DNA of 64,000 nt from Phragmites australis (GCF_958298935.1 NC_084940.1:15929146-15993145); one strand, 5' to 3'; shown: positions 21,801 to 33,826, counted from the first letter of the stretch. Numbers and translations: made by a program. Notes: generated from the sequence alone by a model not told the origin.

Positions 21801-24800
21801 ATAAAACATTTCAGAACTAGACTAATAGGAAATCTGCTACAAGTGTACTGGAAGAGTGCACACAAAAATTTCAAAGCAAGAATGGCAGCACTGCACTACA
21901 GATCAACAAAAACAGTAGTGTCAAAAGTAGGTCAATATATATTCAGTATTTACATACATGCCATCTTGCAAGCTGTCTCAAAACTTCAGGTTCACATACT
22001 GCTTTAGAATCATCAATATTGCCTCCATTTTCAAGCTTTTTTAAAGCTGCTCCTACAGCCTACAAAAGGCATCCTCAAAATGTCAAACAAAATGGCAAGG
22101 ATAAATGCTAAGTTGGCATTAATTTATGTAGGAAACATTGAAAGCACCTGAACAGAACGCTCAAGCTTGCCTTGTGCAATAATCCTGTCAATTTGCCTGC
22201 CAGAGTATACATGAGTTGATGGTACCCTGCACTTTCTTGAAACATCTTTCAGTGTCAAGGAAGAGACTTCTTTTCCCAGCAAAGCAATTACCCTGTAGAT
22301 GAAAATATTTCGTTTAACAATATGAGGACTTCAAAGATTGTTCATGCATGGCATTAAGATAAAAACAAAGAATTGTTTTATCATCTTACGATGAACCTAT
22401 AACAGGAGAGGAAGCTGTGCAAGATAGAAGAACAAAAATTTCCAGGCCCACCAACATAGTCATGTAGGGAACTCAGGCATGCTGGTAAATTTTGCACACA
22501 TAGTAACATACCATGTGAAGTGGAGACTTCGTTCCCCAAGTAGTTATACCCAAGTAACTCACCTCTTTTCAGTTTCACTGTCCACTGTAGGAAATGAACT
22601 CAGGGGTATCTTCCTTGTAGCAGATGAGGGCAAAGGTACAATCTCTTGTTCTTGCTCTTTCGCAGGTTTTGGACTACTTATAGAACCATCCTTGGCCATA
22701 TGTGTTTTCACCTGTATTTTCTCTTTCAAGAACTTGGCTTTTTTCTTTTCAGGTTTATCAACAAGGTTCTCAGACGAAATTTTTACAGGAACTTTTCTGG
22801 TGGTTTGTTCCCTTTCTTGCAAATAAACCTTGTCTGTCATCTCCGCAGGTTCTTTTGATGTTTGACCAAGAACCGATTCACTATAAGTCCTCTTTTTCTT
22901 CTTAATCAGCGACTTAGCTTTCTTCTTTATAAATTCTGCTGTTTTTTCAATCTTTTCAATCTTTGGAAACTTTATATGATCCCTGACAGGTGTATCAATC
23001 TCGCTATCAATCTCATGGTCCCTGTGACAGTTTATGAGAAATTAGTGATCTGAGCAATGCAGATAAAACATTTAATAAGTGAAGATGTTATATACATGCA
23101 GTATATTAAAATTCTTTTTGATAATTCCCAAGCCCGTGTGATGATGTCCTCATCTTCAATATCTTGAAAGGAAATTTCACTGCGAAATAATTTCAAGTAT
23201 GAGACGAATAAGTGAGACTATATCTACTAAACTTTTTAAAACAAGATAGAGAGCTCTTTACGTAGCAGCACCTTGGCAAACATTTTCTGTGATATGACTT
23301 CGGACAGCGTCTGCAAACAGCAAACTGCAAAGGTTCTTGCGTTCTGTCCTCCAAACCTTTACAATGAAAGCACCAATGAATGGGGCATGTAAATGAAAAA
23401 CCATCTGTTATCTTCTTCTCCAATTCTGAGGCTTCATTCCTGTTGTTAGGGTGAAGTTGTTGTGCAACACATTTGGGGTGGTAAAAGTGCCCACAGGTAG
23501 CATTGTTACAAAGAAATACCTAAAGAACGATGCAAGAATTAGCAAAATCACAGAAGATGTAGAAAACACACTGAAAATGGTAGAGCAATAGGTGATCTTC
23601 ATTGAAATTTTATGAGATGCACTTCCTAACTGCTAGAACAATAATGTTATTCAATTTGGAATGCTGCCACAGGAAATAAGAAATTGCTTTCCTAGTAATT
23701 AGCTATATAGTCAGATGCTACTAGTGATGGCAATCAGGCACGGTAGTTAAACAAGATCTGCTAGTACAGCCCAATAGCTGTCAGAAACGAAAGGTTGGGG
23801 GGGGGGGGGGGATGCCCTGACACTTTTGCCCAATTTGACAAGAATTATCTCTTTCAATGAATAAATATTGCAAAAAATTTGAATGATTGTTTTTTGTTCC
23901 CATAAAACATGGCTTCAACTTCTTGAACATGAAATCACACCCAGAACTCTTGAAAGCTCCTGTAATTTTCAAATAAACCAACACAAAGCCTCTCTAAGAT
24001 ACATCAAGAAAAGGGAAAAACAGAAGCAAAAAAAAAAAAAAACAGTAGCTTGGTGTGGGTAGCAAACTTGTAGGTCTTGTTGTTTTGGGCTTGTCGAGCA
24101 ATGGACTTTGGATCTTGCCGTGGGGTGCTGAAGTTATAAGAGACGATGTCCAGCTCCGAGTACTGGTCCCTCTGATGGCTACTGTTATATCAGCAACAAT
24201 AAGTGGCTGCTAGGCAGCAGCCCAGAATGGAGAGGACTGGGAATTAGGGTTTATAAATTAACAGGGCGAGGCTTCAGCCTGGGCCTGCTTAGCAGTGGCT
24301 TTGTGTGAGTTTGTGTAGCCCAAAGAATGCAGATTTGGAGACTGGTATAGTTCGAATTTTGCCCCATGTCAAGTCTTTTAAGGGGTGTATGGGCAAGATG
24401 GATGCAAATGCTACTAGAACATATTCATGCTCGTTTACCCACAGGACAAGACTTTGCACCATCGAATATGCCTGTGGGCATTAAAATAGAGACACAACCA
24501 CCTTTGTTACAGTATTTACCCATGATTAATCAACTAATTTGTAAACAAGCCATCACTAGATGCTGCCAGCACCGATATTCGTAGCTCGAACTATTTCGTT
24601 ACTTCATCAAATTTCGGAATATCAACTAGCCTTTTCACCTTTTTCAGAAACATCGCTAGCCTTGTAGTTGTAGTCATAGGTGAAAAGTTTTGGTTGTATA
24701 GCGGTTGAAACCCTAAAACTGCAACTTGAGCAGACTTTACAGCATAATAGTGTGATGGATAAATGCATAATGTGTATTCAGCAAGGAGAAATGGAGAATC

Positions 24801-27800
24801 ACGCTAATGTGAAATGGATAATGGATAGAAATTTATGAAAATCATTGGAAGTTTAGAAGATTGAAGCTCAATAGTCACAACAATCATTTTTTCCTAGAGA
24901 ATTTTGCTTAAACACCATAAATTAGGGTGTTTGTGAAAAAACAACTTAAACAGATTTTGCATCAGTGTAACGCCCACAAGTTTTAAGTAGTGGAAAAAAC
25001 TAGGCCAGGTACGCCCATCGACCATCGTATGTGATAATGACATGGCATTTCAGCACAGGATGAACAGGAAAACACAAGCAAAATTGTCCCCACACTTGCG
25101 GGTGTCAAGACTGATGAAATAATAGTTGTGGGGTGCTTTGACTAACACCCCAACTTGTGGGGCGTTTGTGCATAAATCCCTTTCTTCTCTACTTTGCAAT
25201 GCCAATATACCTTCGCTGCTGCTCCATCTGAAGGCTCCAACACTCCACAGATAAAACACTGGTGTTGCTTATACTCACAGTTCTTGCACAGAAATATTTT
25301 CATTGCCTAAAAAATAGAGACATTTCAATATAGAAAACTAAAACAAAAAAGTTCAAGTTCTTGATCTGCTCATCACGTAGAGGTTCAATAAATACCTCAA
25401 CTTCTGCCTCAGTGTATCCAAGGGTATCACAATAGGAGTCTTCACCAGTTCCTTCTTTTGCATGGAAGGATCTCATACATGGGCCATCACAGCTACAACA
25501 GAACAGCACAAAAAAGTAGACCACATAAAAGAAAAGAAAAAATTAGGATATTGACAACAGATGGCTAGTTAATTGATAAGCACAAGAAGTTCAACTTGAG
25601 AGTAATGAAATAAGAATAAACCATAACAGAGAACTGATGAAAGCAGATTATGCAAAGCGGTTTCAAGGAAAGTATGAACAGTAAGAGGAATTATAATCAT
25701 AAAACATCAGAAATTTAGTAATGTATTCAATAATTTTAACAAAGGATAAAGCATGCACAATACATTCACAACCACAGACTATAAATAAATAATATGCATC
25801 TAAGGATGTTGTGACCGAGCTTCGCTTCTAAGGTCGTATGAGCGAGTGGTCGGGCGCATGAGTCACCGGCATGCTGGTGCTGTGAAGGCAAAAGGCAGGG
25901 GCTAGGAACCTGAGAAACTCTAATTGAATTGAGATAGCAATTGGATCGGAGAACTAAACCTCTTGCTTGATTAACCAAAGCTATATGGAAAAATTTATAG
26001 ATGGATGCTGGAGCGTTGACGTCTCCTACTTCCATGAGCCTTCTTATTCCTAATACAACTCTTATTAGAGTAAATTCCAAACTTTTCAAACTGACAAACA
26101 CAGGAACATAGCTGTCACATGCTGCAGCTGGAGAATGTATAAGCTTGTGATTGTTCCACAGATGACTCTGACTAACAAAGTCTGGCACATCAGGGAAAAA
26201 TTGGAATTCAATCAGCTTGTACTCAGCTACTGAAAATAACACAGAGTTGGGGAATGCAGTCTTAACTATAAAGCAGTTCACTGCAAACTGGATGGTAGTG
26301 GCTTCTTAAGAGTGACCTACGGAATCAATGGTTTACAGTCAAGCGCCTCCACAAGCAAAACTAGTTAGGATCTCAAAAAGGAACTTCTGGAGAAGTTTAT
26401 GCATAACAGAATCCCTTGATCTATCTTATAGTTATGGTTCACGTACCACAATAGCAAATGCAATATCTGACATCTTTCTCTCTAATCATGAGAAAGTAAT
26501 AGAAATTTTAAGAGTACGGTGCACATCAATATATCAAATTTCATTCCATATCAGCGATAGCAGAGCTGGAATTTTCATCACAAAACATTTCAGATCATGG
26601 ATACTGAAAGCCTACCTAACTCAGATGATCTAATTTAATAGCAATACATAAAATTTCGAATCATGGATATTATTTTCCCTGTTAGATGCATATTTCACAT
26701 CAGTGCCTAATCCTGCATAAATCATATGCTTATTGCAGCACTTCTGTTTCAGCTCTATGGTGTTAATGTTAACTATCAGTTCACAGCCCAACATTAGGTA
26801 ATGATCTTCCTGCAGGTAGCCATGTAATATGGGCCTGCCTAAGTTTAGTATTGACAACTGCACGTAATTTCTTATATCTAACAGCAGATAAATTTCATTT
26901 GAACAATAACAACAACAAAGCCTTTGTCCCAAGCAAGTTAGGGTAGACTAGATATGAAACCCACGTGATCCAACTAAAAAGATGATAATAAAACTAAGGT
27001 AGTAGTAATAGTAAAATAGTGAAAATAATAATGGTACAAGAAGATTGATGCATAAGTTATGGTTCTAGCACGTGAATAGCTAACTTCCATGCGCTTCTAT
27101 TCATGGATAGTTCTTTGAGGATATTCCATTCCTTCAAGTCTTTCTTTACGTACTCCTCCCATGTTAGGTTTGGTCGACCCCTTCCTCTCTTCGCATTATT
27201 AGCACACCTTAGTATCCCGCTATGTATGAGTGACTCTGGAAGCCTCCGTTGGATATGTCCAAACCATCTTAGCCGATGTTGGATAAGCTTTTCTTCAATT
27301 GGCACTACCCCTACCCTATCACGTATATCATTATTTCGTGCCTAGGTATTCGGTAGGCTGCCTTGCCCCTCTGAATATGGGAAAAATCACCGTGTCTCAA
27401 AGGTCCTAGGGCATCCAGCACAGCCCATAAAAAATCCATGAGCCGGCACAGAACACCAGCACCTCCTAGCCACAGACTCCGTCCTCTTCTCCCCCGTCCT
27501 CCCCCTCCTCCCCTCATGAACTCCAGCAGCCTAGGTGACACCAAAGGCACCCTAGGTGCTAGGCAGCACCCTGCCACCCACCTAGCACATTGCAATTTTA
27601 AAAAAATTGTATTTGAATCATAGTTATGTTGTGCATGTTCAATTCAAGACATGAACAACTAAGCACTAACTAAACTTCAAGGTGACAAAAAATTTTAAAA
27701 ATTGTATTTGAATCATAGTTATGTTGTGTATGTTCAATTCAAGACATGAACAACTAAGTACTATCTAAACTTCAAGGTGCCTACATTCTCAAAGAGAATA

Positions 27801-29169
27801 TATATTTATCAATCATATAGAGGATTGTACCTACCATAACAGGTCTCCTCCATTGTCACATATGGCACAAATTGAATCAAACAAATCCTCATCCTCTTCT
27901 TCATCAGATTCATTATTATTGTCATCAGCAACCATCCCATATATTTCCTCATCATCAGCAATGAACGGCTGCTTGATCTCAATATTATCTGCACCAACCT
28001 AGTAGAAAAAATAATTAAGAGAAATAGTTAATGTGTGGTTAAATATTCTTCCAAAATTTTGAAGAAAATGCAGAACACCACACATACCTCAATGATATTT
28101 TTCCTAGACCTTGCTTCAATAAGTACTCGCAAAACCTGTCAAATAATCATTATAAGAAATCAGATCACCTTACAAATGTAACTAAAGTGAGTTAGTGAGT
28201 TAAGAGTAAGGAAGAAAAGCCCCTTAGTTGGCATTATGTGAAGATCAATCCATCAACAGGTCATTATCATCTAAGCCTCTAAGCCGTTAAGCATTAAGAA
28301 ACAAACATTGTTTTTTAAATACTGAAAAATCCAGGACAGTAGATGAAATACTACAACTCTTAAGGGAATAATGTTAGAAAAGCCCAGGCAAGCTGAGAGA
28401 GGTTTGTCGGCAAAATGAAAGAGAACAGTAAGCATAATGCAGCTTAGAAAATTTGAGTGAAGTGTGTTCAATGTAGTTAAGCTCTCAGAAATTATATATT
28501 ACTTCACACTGTTGTTAGAGGCAACATTGCTAACCACAACTGTGAATTGTCCATAACAAGAACCAGCCATGTACCTCTGACTTTGATAAGGCTGGATCCT
28601 TATCAGCAAACAGCTTAATCAGTGAGTGGTGATTCCTGAAGTCATCTTCCGAGGGCCTAACATCGAACTTGCTGTAAAACAACTACTACTCTTTAAGTCT
28701 CAGAGTTCACCACCTGACAAAAAAGAACAACAGATAGCGCACGAGGAGAGTACTCGAAAACTTTGCGAAGGTGATTCCACAAATTATTCTCAGGATCGTC
28801 AGGCTTCCTCCTGATGAAGTGAAGCATCTGCGCCGTGATCAGTACCGTCCTCACCGTCTCCTCATAGCTGTTCTTTGGCTTTACAAGGTTTATCCAGCCG
28901 CCATCTGCTGCGAGCACCGCAACCTCAGGCTGCTTCCCCTCGAGGCCCAACCTCCAGGCGACCACCTCCTTGTACACCTTGATGCCGGGGTCAGCAGTTC
29001 CCCGCAGCACCAGCCTCTTCTTGCATTCGGGAACATCGTTGTCACCGGCGTCCCCGAACAGGAGCGGCAGGGTGGAGAAGGAGACGGGCTCACCCGCCGC
29101 GTCAAGGAGGTAGTAGCTCTGCACCGTCCTGAGCTGCGGCTCCGCGTCGTCGTCGTCGGACATCATCAT
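15896..29169 (-). CDS. EDM2: EDM2-like chromatin regulator: PHD fingers plus methyltransferase-like domain, 18 exons
   Basis: Joining minus-strand exons 29169-28754, 28671-28575, 28135-28088, 27998-27835, 25492-25396, 25306-25211, 23519-23272, 23179-23096, 23021-22563, 22292-22148, 22059-21958, 21390-21298, 19238-19197, 18674-18564, 18233-18162, 18084-17966, 17831-17759 and 17668-15896 gives 1412 codons plus stop. Frame is kept throughout and every intron is GT-AG. The start MMMSDDDDAEP matches the rice relative as I remember it. Cys/His-rich PHD fingers occupy about residues 228-389 (CAICDNGGDLL, CDGPCMRSFH, CEYKQHQCFICG, CFHCKG, CRRCPKSYHRKC). A lysine-rich linker follows. A methyltransferase-like domain has VDFCCGANDF (about 698) and NPPF (763-766). 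A charged, low-complexity tail runs from about 822. In Arabidopsis EDM2 binds H3K9me2-marked intronic repeats and promotes distal polyadenylation (for example at RPP7). The gene looks intact. Confidence 0.9.
16203..16430 (-). repeat. 114-bp in-frame tandem duplication in the last EDM2 exon
   Basis: Units 16203-16316 and 16317-16430 are nearly identical. Each encodes 38 residues containing MQGHLTRYGGQVGDSY followed by QTGRTPPV. The duplication keeps the frame and lies in the disordered C-terminal region, at about residues 1235-1310. The first half of each unit (SVSE-(R)SPVADM) differs by small indels. Confidence 0.85.
17832..17965 (-). other. EDM2 intron 16 with a C14/A16 homopolymer pair
   Basis: The intron holds 14 consecutive C (17870-17883) followed by 16 consecutive A (17884-17899) on the plus strand, which is T16G14 in the transcript, about 38 bases before the acceptor. 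Homopolymer lengths in a single assembly are prone to error. Confidence 0.7.
18788..18840 (-). mobile_element. RTE-type LINE 3' tail in EDM2 intron 13
   Basis: The plus strand reads ACCAACAACAACAAAGCC then TTTTAGTCCCAAGCAAG then TTGGGGTAGGCT. In reverse this is the familiar plant RTE 3' end (CCTACCCCAACTTG... GGCTTTGTTGTTGTTG). Only the tail is present. It lies in the same orientation as EDM2, as in the longer copy in intron 4. Confidence 0.65.
20493..20995. repeat. 256-bp tandem duplication in EDM2 intron 12
   Basis: ACTCCTTACTCGTATAGTG starts at 20493 and again at 20749. Both copies continue through GTCTGCAGATTGTGTTATCC and CAAATGCCAAAGTGCTTAC to a T-rich end with CTCAAACAAAAGTGCTTACAA. 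Differences are few, including a CACATA difference near AACTAAC and variable T runs, so the duplication looks fairly recent. Confidence 0.85.
21138..21205. repeat. 34-bp tandem duplication in EDM2 intron 12
   Basis: Two adjacent copies of a 34-base unit, TATAAAGTTGAATATCTCAC followed by CAGATGTGGAAAAC, start at about 21139 and 21173 with no difference that I can see. Confidence 0.85.
23520..25210 (-). other. EDM2 intron 6 (1.69 kb), no element recognised
   Basis: Lies between PHD-coding exons 6 and 7. It contains a 13-base G run near 23797-23810 and an A run near 24030-24044. I see no transposon protein or paired inverted ends. Confidence 0.6.
26902..27345 (-). mobile_element. RTE-type LINE, 3'-end fragment in EDM2 intron 4
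   Basis: The minus strand encodes an 82-residue C-terminal piece with EKLIQHRLRWFGHIQRR, RGRGRPNLTWEEYVKKD and LKEWNILKELSMNRSAWK (27057-27305), the conserved end of plant RTE-like reverse transcriptase proteins. Toward lower coordinates comes the typical 3' end (GTCTACCCTAACTTGCTTGG then GACAAAGGCTTTGTTGTTG). The 5' part of the element is absent, as expected from truncated target-primed insertion. It is in sense with EDM2. Confidence 0.75.
27597..27776. repeat. 95-bp tandem duplication in EDM2 intron 4
   Basis: ATTGTATTTGAATCATAGTT occurs at 27606 and 27701. Each copy continues ATGTTGTG(C/T)ATGTTCAA, AAGACATGAACAACTAAG and ACTTCAAGGTG. The two copies differ at only a few bases. Confidence 0.8.
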
Positions 29170-31373
29170 GGCTGCTGGGCGGCCTCCTAGCGTCCCCAAA
29201 CTTCTTGGAGAACGAACCGCACCATGCGGGATGGATCCAGCGAAGAAATCAGCTACGACCTGGTGGAGAGAGAGAAAGGTAACGGATTTGGACTTGATTT
29301 GGGACAAAACCCTACTCTTAGAACTAGGGAATCGTCCGAGCGAGTTAGGGTTCTTCCTTACCGAGAAGAGCAACCAACCCCACTTCACGCCAATCAGGGC
29401 GGACGGGGAGGGGGGAGTGCGGCGACGAGGCGCGCGAGCCGAGAATTCCTCCGCGGCGGCGTGCGTGCGTTGTGGCCGTAGGCGGTTTCGACGGCGTGTG
29501 CACGGGCGGTGGCGAAGAGGAAGATATATTGGTGTGAGGGACGCTTCGAGTTCTTGGGCCGGGCCCGTTTTGAGCCGGGCCGGGCCGATATGGCAAGCCT
29601 ATAGCCCGAAATAATCAATGTTATCTTAGGTATTTTCAGAAGAAAGTATTACTTGCTCTCAAGAAAATAGGAAGAACGTATTACTTCCTATCGGAAAATG
29701 AGGAAAATATTAGTCCCTTTTTAGTTCCCCCCTAATGCAATATACAAATGAATTGATATCTATAATAATGCGCTCAAATAATATGTTGGGACAAGCAAGC
29801 ATGAGTTGCAAAATCAAGGCGTAGGTCAGAAAATTTCATTATGATTGAAGCTACTCACAAAGACCTCAATTTTGTCTAGACAAATGGGTAGCAAGGAGGA
29901 GGCAAGAGGAGGCTAACCCCACCAACAACCTGTTCTCATATGCTCCTATGATGTATGAGGCGGGTGCAACACACTATAGAAACTAGTGTTAGGTGTTGAA
30001 ATCCGACTCCAATTCAGGTATCTTATTCGGCAAAGAAAATTTAAATATATAAAATACAACTTAGAATCCGACACGACTGAATCAAACTAAATTTGGGATA
30101 TCCGATTCGGAAAAAAAAATTAGACATAATGTCCAATGCCAAAAACTGCTCTTAAAGCATGCTCAAGTGCCTGACCCCTGAACAGATCTCACCATGGCCA
30201 CCCAAAGTCGAGTTCAAGTGGCTGCTATGTCCCCAGATCTGGCCATGGTCGCCGGTGCAGCTCCCTTCGTGTCCGGCCCTTCCAATCCCTTGCCTGCGGC
30301 AATGGTGACATCATTGTCTTACTTATGCAAGGTTCTTCAACGATGGCAATTAGACTTTATTTGGTTCTTGCATTCCACAACATCAAAACCTTCATAGCTG
30401 TAATTTTGTGGGTTTCTCATATGCACTAGCTGTTTGTTGTAATGCCACATTGGAAATAGAAACATACAAGTTATTTTTTGGATAATTAGGAGTTTTTTTC
30501 TATTAAAGCAAATAAATGTGATGCCTCGGTTTCATGCTCTATTTAAATTTATCTATTCATGCTTCTTATGCTTAATCATTTTAGCTCAATCTCTTGCTTG
30601 GACTGTCAGTTTAGACCTAATGCACAGGCCTAGAAAGATGTAACAGTAGGGATTAACAATGAGTAGCCACAATTGTCTTTGCTCTCTGTATGGGAGCTCT
30701 GTTTCTTTAGATTACTCTTCTTCTGTAATGTGGAGCCTTGGGATATTCTGAAACTTGGGATGATCTTGATGCTTCTTGCTTTAGATCAATACACAATTTT
30801 GCATTTTTGCTGAGATTGGTGCATATTCTTGCTTCGATAGTTTGTTTATTGATTTCCGAAGGTACTAAAATATGGAGTGATCCTGATGTTGTTAGAAGCC
30901 ATGCTAAGACTGAATTCTAGGTGTGTGCAGAGGGTGATATATTGTTGTACTGCTATTTTGTGGGGTGATTTTTGGAGGTTTTGGAGGTAACAGTTAGTCA
31001 CTAAATCGCAGTGGGTGTTGTGGTGTCCTAAGGTACTGCACAAGGTAGAAGCTGAGGTCCAGGGCGATGCTGAAGACGACGCAGTGACATATGTGCAAAC
31101 TGGAGTAGACAGAAAAATGGTTGTTGAAATCTGGAAGGTGAATGCCTCTGTTCTATTCTTTATTCCATCCTGATGCTTCACTGCTTAAACTTGTTGTAGC
31201 TTTAATGTTACAAAACTACATGCTGTGTAGATGTTCAATTCAAATTTTGATCTGCATACTGTGTAGTGAGTACTGAACCAGATTTATGTGTTGTCTTTGT
31301 TTGTTCTGAAATAAACTTTCTTGAGATACTCTGATAAGTATGTATTGCAGATATGCATGTGTATCATTATTTT
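29170..31373. other. EDM2 5' flank and intergenic sequence
   Basis: 29170-29600 is the GC-rich 5' leader/promoter side of EDM2. The EDM2 frame stays open upstream to an ATG at 29388, but homologues start at the MMM cluster. The string GGGCCGGGCC near 29560-29585 is a typical grass promoter-side GC patch. From 29600 to 31373 I recognise no gene or element. A 67-codon frame at 30194-30397 has no recognisable similarity. Confidence 0.5.
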
Positions 31374-31586
31374 TTACTAGTAGTAGAAGGTTTCCTGATG
31401 GGGAGAATTACTGTCAGGAAATAGTTTTGTGATGGGTATTCCGGCTCCCATCAGCAGTACATTCTAGGGGCACCCTCTGGCCACCCGTCAGAAATTACCA
31501 TCAAGAATACATTCTTGTCGGTTTTACTACCTTTCCTGAAGGTATTTGGCCATCATGAATTTCTTGTTTTCTGTTAGTGACATCTA
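31374..31586. mobile_element. Small CACTA-like or other inverted-repeat MITE, tentative
   Basis: The right end read in reverse is CACTAACAGAAAACAAGAAA followed by TTCATGATGGCC; the left end reads ACTAGTAGTAGAAGGTTTCC then TGATGGGG. CCTGATGG and CCATCATG near the ends are opposite-orientation subterminal matches. The terminal match is imperfect and no clear 3-bp target duplication is visible. Confidence 0.35.
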
Positions 31587-31839
31587 ATTGGCCTTTTTAG
31601 CATGACAAACCCTAAAAACTCCCCACAACCCACCTCACACTTGCGAGCAGATTGGTAGTACATTGTGCAAGATTACCCGCTCTCTTTATAGGTGGCTTGC
31701 TCACTTGACCATTCTTGACGAACATGTGATATTATAACTCTTGAGTTGGATAAATCTTTGCTAATCATGCTTTAGCAATCTAGTTTGGTGTAATACAAGC
31801 AAATCATTGCAAAAGAAATGTAATCCCAAACAGTTCCAA

Positions 31840-32083
31840 AAAGGTGATCCTAGGCGGTTTCAAAAATTCACCTATAGAAATCGTTATCATAGTTGATTCT
31901 TTACTGGGGTTGTCAAATATGGCCATGCAATTAAGAACCGGCTATGATAATATAATTATCACTTTCGATACTTTGCTCGAACTGATTATGATAATGAGTA
32001 CCATAGTCAGCTCTAGACCCGACTGTAATAATCTCTATGCAAGTTGTTCCGAATCTACTTAAACTGGCCTAATTGTAGTAGTG
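31840..32083. mobile_element. CACTA-type terminus with subterminal repeats
   Basis: The right end at 32083 reads in reverse CACTACTACAATTAGGCC, a good CACTA-type end. Inside it, ACTATGATAA/TTATCATAG-like motifs and GAACCGGCT, AGACCCGACT recur in both orientations, as in subterminal repeats of grass CACTA elements. The left end is not resolved (about 31840), and no coding part is present. Confidence 0.5.
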
Positions 32084-32465
32084 AATCAATCTTTGCCAAT
32101 AATATCTAGTATTGCCATATTTTCAACTTTTATTGCAAGAGATCGCTCTATATTGCAACAGTAAAATAGTCATTGCATTAAGTAGACTATATGCTACATT
32201 TTAAAGTTGTTGCAATAGTGTTTCATTTTTGTGGCACTATCTCATTTTTACTGCCATGATTTCTTGTCATCTAGTAATAAGTATTTGTGTATTACTACGA
32301 CATACTAATATAGTAACATTTCAGAAATTGATTCCAATATAAATTTGTTACCACCACGAGTGATAAATTGTTGCAATATACAAATACTATTACAACAGTT
32401 TTTAACTATCGTCACCTTTTATAGGCATTTCCATTGTAAAGAGAGGGTAAAAAGATATTTCCAAC

Positions 32466-32748
32466 ATTCTAATCACAAAAGGCAGCTGTGTGGTGGTAAG
32501 GCACTACGCATTATGTGTGTAGTGGTGAGGTCTCATGTTTGACTGCTGTCCATTGTGGCGAAATAAAATAGTTAAAAGCTAGAATGCCTAGTACCAAATC
32601 CTCACAATTCTAATCACAAAAGGTAGCTGTGTGGTGGTAAGGCACTACGCATTATGTGTGTAGTGGTGAGGTCTCATGTTTGACTGTTGTTCATTGTGAC
32701 GAAATAAAATAGTTAAAAGCTAGAATGCCTAGTACCAAATTCTCACAA
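32466..32748. repeat. 141-bp tandem duplication, possibly SINE-related
   Basis: ATTCTAATCACAAAAGGC/T starts at 32467 and again at 32608. Both copies run through GCTGTGTGGTGGTAAGGCAC, GTAGTGGTGAGGTCTCATG and AGCTAGAATGCCTAGTACC. GTGGTGGTAAGG and CATGTTTGACTG, about 40 bases apart, look like degenerate A and B boxes of a tRNA-derived promoter, so a SINE origin is possible but unproven. Confidence 0.75.
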
Positions 32749-33821
32749 TTTTAACTTTGAATGATTTTGTTCTCAGAAACAAAAAATCATGGCAATAATG
32801 TTTTTTTTCCACCAAGTTCTCATCCTTCGTGCTATTGGACATCGAGGGCTGAGTCACCGCAAGAAAATCTACTGCATGCCATGATGCCTAGGCACACATC
32901 ATACTCAGAATGGCTAGCACGACCTAAGGGCGTGTACAATACAAAGACGATTATCCTACTACTTGCAAAGAGAGAGAAAAATGCTACAGCATCAAGCAAC
33001 TATATGAGAGCCTCAACCTACGATGGGAATAACTATTTCATAGATGCTTAAATAGCTTGTTAATTTTAATAGCTTGTTTAAGCATTCTCCGCCCACATCG
33101 CACCTGACCTACTCCAACATTGTTTTTACAACCTGTTCATGTCCCATCCACGCTTCCTTTTCTTTCCCAATCTAAGTTCCACCCTTCTCTCCCAAATCAT
33201 GACTATTGTGACTGGACCAAGAACATGATTTTAGTGCTTAGGAAACTTGTTTTGGGCAGGGGCGGTGTCAATCTAAGGAAGAGGAACTCGACTTGTGCAA
33301 GGAAGAGTTTCATTCGTCAAGAGGTTTTGGCTGCAGTCCACACTACAAGTAGATTGGTAACCATTTGGGTGGACCTCCTCGCCTAGCCACAACAATCGTG
33401 ATTTGGGAGAAGAAGATCAAGGGAGTCGCTCGACATTTTGAAGGGAAGGGATGATAGGGAGGTGGAGGCAGCATGTGTATCTGGAGTAGTTCACGTGCTC
33501 GCACGTACATGTCGCAGCTCCTCCACAGTCACCTCGTTGTCCTCATAGAGCAGTTGTGTTGGGACCGCTCTATGAAGGTTCCACCCCCATCCATCCCAAC
33601 AAAGCTATTTGCTTCTTCTTATTCTAACCGTGGCTATTTGCTTTTCTGCTTCATTCATCAATACATTATTATGGCTTGTTTTTTCTATTTTGTTCAGAAT
33701 TGCATTGTCATCGCTGGTTACTAATCAATTAGCAAATTTATGCGCATATCATCTATAAGTAGATTTATACTATCAATTCTATAGAAGTGGTTAGAGTTGG
33801 ATAGCATGCTCCAATTTGGAC
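32749..33821. other. Intergenic, nothing recognised
   Basis: No transposon ends, no conserved protein. Short open frames at 32761-33051 and 33120-33386 have no family features. Confidence 0.5.
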
Positions 33822-33826
33822 GAATG
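33822..33826. repeat. Target-site duplication GAATG, left copy
   Basis: GAATG immediately precedes the left LTR and is repeated at 41448-41452 right after the right LTR. It proves that both outer ends of this element are preserved. Confidence 0.9.

Larger units (their letters stand above)
25493..27834 (-). other. EDM2 intron 4 (2.34 kb) carrying a LINE fragment and a duplication
   Basis: The largest EDM2 intron splits the codon pair of the first PHD finger (LLC/CDGPC). It contains an RTE-type LINE 3' fragment (26902-27345), a C-rich patch (27480-27590), and a 95-bp tandem duplication (27597-27776). The remaining 25493-26900 shows nothing recognisable. Confidence 0.75.

Noticed and set aside
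29170..29388. Earlier in-frame EDM2 start at 29388, adding about 73 residues
   Set aside because: Remembered relatives start at the MMM cluster (29167-29169) followed by SDDDDAEP; the extension is compositionally unlike coding sequence.
29965..29985. CACTATAGAAACTAGTG as a tiny CACTA element or footprint
   Set aside because: Only 17 bases, no subterminal repeats and no target duplication; easily chance.
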